Origin: Akkermansia muciniphila
Lineage (GTDB): Bacteria; Verrucomicrobiota; Verrucomicrobiia; Limisphaerales; SIAT01
Assembly: GCA_945860945.1 (NCBI GenBank)
Contig: CAMASG010000006.1
Span: forward strand, 1-55,077
DNA length: 55,077 nt
Direction of reading: 5' to 3'
A program made the translations under genes and the position numbers. Positions 50,066 to 55,077 of this stretch are shown one piece after another; the stretch's first letter is position 1; each line of letters begins with the position of its first letter. Under the pieces are notes generated by a model. It made no database searches, had not been told where the DNA came from, and saw only the letters and a list, made by a program, of their open reading frames with translations.

Positions 50066-50944
50066 ATGTTCACAGGAACCTACACCGCCATCGTCACGCC
50101 GTTCAAAAACGGCAAGCTCGACGAGGCCGCGCTCGAGCGGGTCATCAAGCTGCAGATCAAAGGCGGCGTGGACGGCATCGTGCCGGTCGGCACGACGGGC
50201 GAGTCGCCGACGCTCGATTACGAGGAGCACATCCGCGTGATTGAGTTGGCGGTGAAGTTCGCCGCCGGCAAGGTGAAGGTACTCGCCGGCACCGGTGGCA
50301 ATTCCACCAGCGAGGCGATGCTTCTTACCAAAGCCGCCGAGGAGGCTGGCGCCGACGGTTCGCTGCAGGTCGCACCTTATTACAACAAGCCGACGCAGGA
50401 AGGGCTCTTCCAGCATTTCCACGCAATCGCTCGCGCGACGAGGCTGCCGCTCGTGCTCTACAGCATCCCCGGCCGCTGCGGCATCGAGATCAGCGTGGAC
50501 ACGGTGAACCGCCTCGCGCACGACAGCGTGAACATCGTCGGCATCAAGGAAGCCGGCGGCAACGCCGACCGCGTGAGCCAGCTTCGCGCCGTGCTCGGGC
50601 CGAAGTTCAATATCCTTTCCGGCGACGACTCGCTCACGCTGCCGTTCATGAGCGTCGGTGCGGACGGCGTGATTAGCGTCGCGTCGAACATCATCCCGAA
50701 AGAGGTCAGCCACATGGTCCGCGCCTTCGCGATGGGCAAGCCCGACATCGCGCTCAAGCTGCACGCCAAGTTCTATCCGATTTTCAAAGATCTTTTCATC
50801 GAGACGAATCCCGTCCCGGTGAAGGGCGCGCTCGCGATGATGGGCGTCATCGAAGAGAGCTATCGCCTGCCGCTCGTGCCGATGGCCTCGAAGAACCGCG
50901 AGGCGCTCAAGAAGACGCTGAAGGCCTGCGGCGTGCTGAAGTGA
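50066..50944 (+). CDS. dapA: 4-hydroxy-tetrahydrodipicolinate synthase
   Basis: A 292-aa aldolase that joins pyruvate to aspartate semialdehyde. The Schiff-base Lys161 lies in NIVGIKEAGG, the substrate Thr pair is in PVGTTGESPTL and the Tyr motif is in LVLYSIPGRCG. YYNKPTQEGLFQHF is the family signature. The start is ATG 50066, after a 49-bp gap from dapF; the track ORF begins at 49949 inside dapF. A possible weak -10 TAGATT lies 14 nt upstream. Confidence 0.96.
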   Translation: MFTGTYTAIVTPFKNGKLDEAALERVIKLQIKGGVDGIVPVGTTGESPTLDYEEHIRVIELAVKFAAGKVKVLAGTGGNSTSEAMLLTKAAEEAGADGSLQVAPYYNKPTQEGLFQHFHAIARATRLPLVLYSIPGRCGIEISVDTVNRLAHDSVNIVGIKEAGGNADRVSQLRAVLGPKFNILSGDDSLTLPFMSVGADGVISVASNIIPKEVSHMVRAFAMGKPDIALKLHAKFYPIFKDLFIETNPVPVKGALAMMGVIEESYRLPLVPMASKNREALKKTLKACGVLK

Positions 50945-50950
50945 TTTTCG

Positions 50951-50974
50951 CTGCGAGGTCGCGAAGCTGCGAAG
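50951..50974. repeat. 8-bp mini-repeat between dapA and dapB
   Basis: Three 8-bp units, CTGCGAGG TCGCGAAG CTGCGAAG, follow each other. The unit is close to ACGCCAAG, the complementary form of the array at 543-577. It occupies part of the 79-bp gap between dapA and dapB. Confidence 0.5.
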
Positions 50975-51023
50975 AGTGAACCCGCGCCACATTTTTGCGG
51001 CTCAGTGGCGAGTCTGAATTCTT

Positions 51024-51758
51024 ATGACAAAAGTCATCATCACCGGCTCGAAGGGCCGCATGGGGCAGGCGCTCATCGCCTGCGCCGCGCATATCCCCGG
51101 GCTTGAAATCGTCGGCCAAGTGGACCAAGGCGACGCGCTCGCCGACGTCATCGGCAAGGGCGACGTCGTTATCGACTTCAGCTTTCACGCCGCCACCGCC
51201 GGCGTCGCCGAGCTTTGCGTGAAGCACGGCAAGGCGCTCGTCATCGGCACCACCGGCCACAAGGATGAGGAGAAGGCCGCTATCCGCGCGCACGCCGCGC
51301 GCATCCCGACGGTCTGGGCCTCGAATTACTCGACTGGCGTGAACACGCTTTTCTGGCTCACGCGCAAAGCGGCGGAGATTCTCGGCCCCGACTTCGACCT
51401 CGAAGTCCTCGAGATGCATCATCGCTTGAAGAAAGACGCGCCCAGCGGCACCGCGACCACGCTGCTCGAAATCCTTGGCGACGCGCGCAAGTTGCAACTC
51501 AAAGAAGCCCTGCGCCACGGGCGCGAAGGCATCGTGGGCGAGCGCACGAATTCCGAGATCGGCATCCACGCCATCCGAGGTGGCGACGTGGTGGGCGATC
51601 ACACGGTCATCTTCGCCGCCAACGGCGAGCGCGTGGAACTCACCCACAAAGCCAGCAGCCGCGATACTTTCGCCAACGGCGCTCTCCGCGCCGCGCAGTG
51701 GGTCGTGAAACAAAAGCCCGGCCTCTACGACATGCAGGACGTGCTGGGGCTGAAGTGA
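51024..51758 (+). CDS. dapB: 4-hydroxy-tetrahydrodipicolinate reductase
   Basis: A 244-aa reductase. The NAD(P) site is IITGSKGRMGQAL (GxxGxMG). GTTGHKDEE and the catalytic signature EVLEMHHRLKKDAPSGTATTL are present. It catalyses reduction of the DapA product toward tetrahydrodipicolinate. Its stop overlaps the folK GTG start by 4 bp. Confidence 0.95.
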   Translation: MTKVIITGSKGRMGQALIACAAHIPGLEIVGQVDQGDALADVIGKGDVVIDFSFHAATAGVAELCVKHGKALVIGTTGHKDEEKAAIRAHAARIPTVWASNYSTGVNTLFWLTRKAAEILGPDFDLEVLEMHHRLKKDAPSGTATTLLEILGDARKLQLKEALRHGREGIVGERTNSEIGIHAIRGGDVVGDHTVIFAANGERVELTHKASSRDTFANGALRAAQWVVKQKPGLYDMQDVLGLK

Positions 51759-52282
51759 ACTCGGACTCCAAAGTTCCGGATTCAGCGTCGCCCAACTTGG
51801 CCGTCATCGCTCTCGGTTCGAACCTCGGCGACTCCGGGCAACTCCTCCACGCCGCGATGGATCGGCTGCAGGCGTTCTCGGAAAAGCCGCTGCGTTGCTC
51901 CTCGCTTTGGCAGACCGCGCCGGTGGATTGCCCGCCCGGCTCGCCGGCGTTCGTGAACGCGGTTGTGGCCCTCGTGCCGCGTGAAGGCGAGACGCCGGAA
52001 TCGTTGCTCGCAGAATTACAGATGTTGGAGAAGGAGTTCGGTCGCTCGCCGAAGTTGGTGTTCAACGCGCCGCGTCCGCTCGACCTCGACATCATCGCGT
52101 TCGGTAACGAAGTGCGCGCCACACCGTCGCTCACGCTGCCGCATCCACGCGCGCATCTGCGCCGGTTCGTTCTTGCGCCGCTCGCGGAGGTTGCACCCGA
52201 TTTTGTTTTGCTCGGTCAAACGCAGACGGTCGCAGAGTTGCTGGCCGTATTGCCGAGCGAAGAGTCGGCGCGCCGTCTTTAG
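51755..52282 (+). CDS. folK: 2-amino-4-hydroxy-6-hydroxymethyldihydropteridine diphosphokinase
   Basis: A 175-aa HPPK that adds pyrophosphate to 6-hydroxymethyl-dihydropterin in folate synthesis. VIALGSNLGDSGQLL, WQTAPVDCPPGSPAFVNAVV, LEKEFGR and the diagnostic RPLDLDIIAFG (metal/ATP site) are all seen, with LPHPRAHLRRFVLAPLAE as the conserved C-terminal helix region. The start is GTG at 51755, overlapping dapB by 4 bp; the track start at 51698 lies in dapB. Confidence 0.94.
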   Translation: MNSDSKVPDSASPNLAVIALGSNLGDSGQLLHAAMDRLQAFSEKPLRCSSLWQTAPVDCPPGSPAFVNAVVALVPREGETPESLLAELQMLEKEFGRSPKLVFNAPRPLDLDIIAFGNEVRATPSLTLPHPRAHLRRFVLAPLAEVAPDFVLLGQTQTVAELLAVLPSEESARRL

Positions 52283-52301
52283 TTGGCGCGGTCGAGTCGC
52301 G

Positions 52302-53225
52302 TCACAGCAGGTTCTGATACGACAGCCAGATGGAGCGGAAGTATTTCATCACGCGCACGGAGTCGGTGCTGGGTGGGATTTCGGCGAAGCAATAGCCGGT
52401 GAAGCCGGTTTCGTTCAGGCGCGCGAAGAGTTTGCGGAAGGGATAATCTTCGAGGTAGAGGTCGCGCAGGTGGACGGTGAAAATCTTATCCTTCACGAGA
52501 TTGAAGTTCGCGTCGAAGCCGTCGCCATCGAGGTCGGTGGGGTTGGAATTCCAGCAGACGCCGACTTGCTTGTGGTTCGCGATATCCATCATGCGCTTGA
52601 TGTACGGCAGCGATGACGTCCCCGGCCCGTGCACTTCGACGCGGATCTGCTGGCCGAGGCCGTCGCCGAACTCGCCGAGCTCGCGCAGCGAGCGGCCGAT
52701 TTGCTCGAGCGTCTTTTCCACCGTCACCTCTTTCGGCAAACCATTCGGGCGCACCTTCACGCCGGTGGCGCCGACGTCGTGGGCGAGCGTCATGTATTCC
52801 TTGGTAGCGGCGATGTCTTTCTTGAGCTTGGCCTGATCGATGGTGTGATAATCAAACGCGCTGCCGAGGCTCACGAGTTTCACCGGCGAATCGGCGAATC
52901 GCTTCTTCACCTCGGCGCGCTGATCTTTGCTCAACGTGACCTCGACGCCGTGCTTGTGCGTGGTGCGGAGCTCGACGCCTTCGAACTTCGCCTCCGTGCA
53001 ATTCTTGATGATGGTCGCGATATCCCAATCCATCGCGAGATTGTAAGTCACCGTGCCGAGATGCATCCGTGATGGCTTGCTGAGAATCGGCAGCGGGGTG
53101 GGCTTCGCCGGACCGGTGGCTTTTGGTTTTGGATCGGCGGCGAATACGGCGGACGATGCGACGGCGCCGGCGGCGAGCGCGGCGGTGTGGAGAAACTGTC
53201 GGCGGGTGGCGTGGTTGCTGTTCAT
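52302..53225 (-). CDS. Sugar phosphate isomerase/epimerase family protein, Tat-exported
   Basis: A 307-aa xylose-isomerase-like TIM barrel (AP_endonuc_2). NHATRRQFLHTAALAAGAVASSAVFA is a Tat signal. GTVTYNLAMDWDIATIIKNCTEAKFEGVELRTTHKHG, VKVRPNGL, RVEVHGPG, GVCWNSNPTD and FTVHLRDLY contain the usual metal-ligand Glu/His/Asp positions. The substrate is unknown, as for most of the family. On the minus strand TAGCGT lies 6 nt before the ATG, with a weak TTCCAC at 16 nt. Confidence 0.85.
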   Translation of the reverse strand: MNSNHATRRQFLHTAALAAGAVASSAVFAADPKPKATGPAKPTPLPILSKPSRMHLGTVTYNLAMDWDIATIIKNCTEAKFEGVELRTTHKHGVEVTLSKDQRAEVKKRFADSPVKLVSLGSAFDYHTIDQAKLKKDIAATKEYMTLAHDVGATGVKVRPNGLPKEVTVEKTLEQIGRSLRELGEFGDGLGQQIRVEVHGPGTSSLPYIKRMMDIANHKQVGVCWNSNPTDLDGDGFDANFNLVKDKIFTVHLRDLYLEDYPFRKLFARLNETGFTGYCFAEIPPSTDSVRVMKYFRSIWLSYQNLL

Positions 53226-53269
53226 GGCTGCACGCTACCAAAGTCGCTGGCGCGTGGAAGCCATTTCGT

Positions 53270-53298
53270 TTGACCCTCCACTGGTTTCCCGTTAGCAA
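53270..53298 (+). promoter_or_regulatory. Predicted promoter of the MFS gene
   Basis: TTGACC (53270-53275), 17 nt and TAGCAA (53293-53298) lie 8 nt before the ATG at 53307. The -10 lacks the final T. The box reaches the ATG at 53298, so the second ATG (MTDNSAS) is favoured. Confidence 0.4.
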
Positions 53299-53306
53299 TG
53301 CCGCCC

Positions 53307-54815
53307 ATGACAGACAACTCCGCGAGTCGGCCACGCCGCCAGATTCTCACCCTCACGGCGGCCTTTCTCGACTGGCTTTTCGACGGGTTCGAGATGGGGC
53401 TTTTTCCTCTCATCGGTCAGCCTGCGTTGAAGGAATTGCTCGGTGCAGACGCGGCGGCGGGCGACATCACGAAATGGTTCGGCGCAATCATCGCGGTGTT
53501 TCTCGTTGGCGCGGCGACCGGCGGTGTGATCTTCGGCTGGCTCGGAGACAAGATTGGCCGCGTGCGCGCGATGTCGCTGAGCATCTTCACCTACGCCATC
53601 TTCACCGGCTTGTGCGGTTTCGCGACCGAGGCATGGCACGTCGCGGCGCTGCGGTTCGTGGCCTCGCTCGGGATGGGCGGTGAATGGGCGCTCGGCGTGG
53701 CACTGGTGAACGAAGTTTGGCCGGGCAAATCCCGTGCGCTCATCGCCGGCCTCATCGGCGCGGCGGCGAACATCGGCTATCTCCTTGTGGCGCTTCTCAG
53801 CATGGTTTTGCTCAGCTTCATCGCCACCGCAAAAGGACTTTTTCTCGACCTCGGCCTCTCACAGGAATTGACGGCGCGCCTGCTCGACAATTCTGCGTGG
53901 CGCCTACTGATGATCAGTGGCGCGTTTCCGGCGCTGCTTATTTTCTTCATCCGCAGCTTCGTCCCAGAGTCGGAGAAGTGGGAGGACGAGAAGGCCAAGG
54001 GCAGCACCTCGCACTGGAGCAGTTCCGACCTCGTGGGCGTGCTCATCGGCTGCGTCGGGGCACTCGCCATCATCTGGGCGTGGTCGCCGATCGGCGTCGC
54101 GCCGTTGCCCGCGATCGGCGTCACGTTCGCCGGGCTTGCCATGGCGTTGTTCGGTTATCTGTACCCCGTGCGGCAATATCTGCATCGCGCGGAAGCCGCT
54201 GGCTCGCTCAAGCCCGGTCACGGGAAGGACATCGTGCGCAAGATGCTCTTTGGCGCGGGTCTCGCTTCGGTCGCGCTGCTCGGCACATGGGGTTCGACGC
54301 AGTGGGCCCCGCGCTGGGTTGTTGATCAGTTCAAGCCCGACCCCGCGCTGCACGCGAAAGAGTGGACGCTCTTCTGGCTTTCGGCGGGCGCAATCGTGGG
54401 GACGATGGTCGCCGCGCTTTCGGCTGGCCGGTTCGGCCGGCGCATCACGTACACCGCGCTCTGCATCGCCTCTATCGGCGGCGCGCTGCTGCTCTACCAA
54501 TGCAACCAAGGTTACTCGCCGTTCTTCCTCTTCTCCGCGTTTGTCGCGGGCGCGGCCACGGCGTCGTTCTACGGATTCTTCCCGCTCTATTTCCCAGAAC
54601 TGTTCCCCACGGCGGTGCGCGCCACGGGGCAGGGGTTCGCCTTCAACTTCGGCCGCATCATCGCGGCCATCGGCGGGCTCCAGACCGCCACGTTGATGGG
54701 CTTCTTCAACGGCAGCTTCGCGATGGCCGGTTCGGTGATGGCCTCCATCTATCTCGTCGGCATCGGCCTCATCTGGCTTGGTCCGGAGACGAAGGGCAAA
54801 GAATTGCCCGAGTAG
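53307..54815 (+). CDS. MFS transporter
   Basis: A 502-aa secondary transporter. About twelve membrane helices are visible. [13 protein letters not shown] (near residue 80) is the MFS motif A, and [30 protein letters not shown] is typical of the metabolite:H+ symporter and sialate/nitrate-type groups. [14 protein letters not shown] near the C-terminus is a second conserved loop. The substrate is not predictable. The track start at 53298 adds three residues; the promoter supports 53307. panB follows 44 bp after the stop. Confidence 0.9.
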   Translation: MTDNSASRPRRQILTLTAAFLDWLFDGFEMGLFPLIGQPALKELLGADAAAGDITKWFGAIIAVFLVGAATGGVIFGWLGDKIGRVRAMSLSIFTYAIFTGLCGFATEAWHVAALRFVASLGMGGEWALGVALVNEVWPGKSRALIAGLIGAAANIGYLLVALLSMVLLSFIATAKGLFLDLGLSQELTARLLDNSAWRLLMISGAFPALLIFFIRSFVPESEKWEDEKAKGSTSHWSSSDLVGVLIGCVGALAIIWAWSPIGVAPLPAIGVTFAGLAMALFGYLYPVRQYLHRAEAAGSLKPGHGKDIVRKMLFGAGLASVALLGTWGSTQWAPRWVVDQFKPDPALHAKEWTLFWLSAGAIVGTMVAALSAGRFGRRITYTALCIASIGGALLLYQCNQGYSPFFLFSAFVAGAATASFYGFFPLYFPELFPTAVRATGQGFAFNFGRIIAAIGGLQTATLMGFFNGSFAMAGSVMASIYLVGIGLIWLGPETKGKELPE

Positions 54816-54859
54816 ATTCGCGCTTGGCGGCAGGGGCTTTCTCGGAGGATGATTCCAAC

Positions 54860-55077
54860 GTGACGCCGAGTAAGATCACCGCCGGAATGATTTGCCAGAT
54901 GAAGGGTCGCGAGAAAATCGCGGCGCTGACGGCGTATGATTTTCCGCTGACGCGACTGCTCGATGAATGCGGCGTGCCGCTCATCCTCGTCGGCGATTCG
55001 CTCGGCATGGTCGTGCTCGGTTATCCGGACACGACGCACGTGACGATGGAGGAGATGCTCCACCACGTCCGCGCCGC
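54860..55077 (+). CDS. panB: 3-methyl-2-oxobutanoate hydroxymethyltransferase, 5' part (truncated)
   Basis: This partial gene is absent from the ORF track because no stop occurs before the window ends. I translated 72 codons from the GTG at 54860: [76 protein letters not shown] and [13 protein letters not shown] are PanB signatures; the VGDS holds a metal ligand. PanB makes ketopantoate for pantothenate and CoA. TTGGCG-18-GATGAT lies 6 nt upstream; a GGAGG (54844-54848) 11 nt away is an alternative signal. Confidence 0.9.
   Translation, partial: MTPSKITAGMICQMKGREKIAALTAYDFPLTRLLDECGVPLILVGDSLGMVVLGYPDTTHVTMEEMLHHVRA

Noticed and set aside
1-55077. tRNA, rRNA, riboswitch, IS element or phage genes
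   Set aside because: I looked for cloverleaf-like ends, CCA, conserved rRNA blocks, transposase motifs and integrases and saw none. A covariance-model search would be needed to exclude small structured RNAs.

Overview
The window looks like a chromosomal stretch from a GC-rich, Gram-negative member of the Verrucomicrobiota (or a close PVC relative). The assignment rests on gene content: two DUF1501 proteins, a formylglycine sulfatase, a DUF1080 protein, several Tat-signal sugar enzymes, a GYF_2/DUF4339 protein, a squalene-synthase family gene, and a diaminopimelate (dap) cluster with a lipopolysaccharide heptose gene (rfaE2). No rRNA, tRNA, CRISPR array, prophage or insertion sequence was recognised. 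Genes are densely packed, many overlap by 4 bp (ATGA/GTGA), and most are housekeeping.

Layout. 1-466: 5' part of a secreted Sel1-repeat protein (minus strand, cut by the window edge). 467-1083: gene-free repeat zone with an 8-bp array, a strict 14 x 21-bp array and a 10/11-bp array. 1084-7389: co-directional run of two DUF1501 proteins, sulfatase, alpha/beta hydrolase, ABM-type monooxygenase and metallophosphoesterase. 7417-13327: GYF-domain membrane protein, 2-hydroxyacid dehydrogenase, FmdB zinc ribbon, Tat-exported enolase-superfamily enzyme, zinc alcohol dehydrogenase. 13419-15445: SufE/CsdE-like protein, TatD, TcdA. 15543-18853: flavodoxin, ApbE, then a minus-strand operon dUTPase-like/hpt/moaD/moaE. 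18971-21012: ExbB-ExbD-TonB-like set plus a small zinc-ribbon membrane protein. 21053-23668: guaB, a secreted hypothetical and rfaE2. 23785-28077: bifunctional nuclease family protein, holA, STAS protein and a UvrD/PcrA helicase, closed by a strong bidirectional terminator. 28162-37901: PQQ-propeller protein, an orphan 71-aa ORF, then alpha-2-macroglobulin plus penicillin-binding protein 1C. 37970-41610: uxaA, ABC ATPase, ppnP, DUF1080. 41611-41926: terminator and a second, palindromic, 21/22-bp array. 41927-48583: ymdB, yicC, gmk, coaC, a histidine kinase/sigma-54 regulator pair and a squalene/phytoene synthase. 49207-52282: dapF, dapA, dapB, folK. 52302-55077: Tat sugar isomerase, MFS transporter and the start of panB.

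How genes work together. The A2M/PBP1C pair is a periplasmic protease-trap and wall-repair unit. SufE/CsdE plus TcdA suggests sulfur transfer linked to ct6A tRNA modification. dapF-dapA-dapB supplies diaminopimelate for peptidoglycan. yicC-gmk-coaC is the usual gmk neighbourhood but lacks rpoZ and the CoaB domain.

Two observations deserve most attention. First, many transcription-unit heads carry a sigma-70-like promoter whose -10 box ends only 6-8 nt before the start codon, often TTGAA(C/A/G)-N16/17-TAnnnT, which predicts widespread leaderless or near-leaderless mRNAs and fixes several start codons. Second, two unrelated-looking intergenic arrays share a period of about 21 bp (two DNA helical turns) and dyad symmetry; one ends 28 bp upstream of the ymdB promoter. 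No complete new multi-gene system was found.
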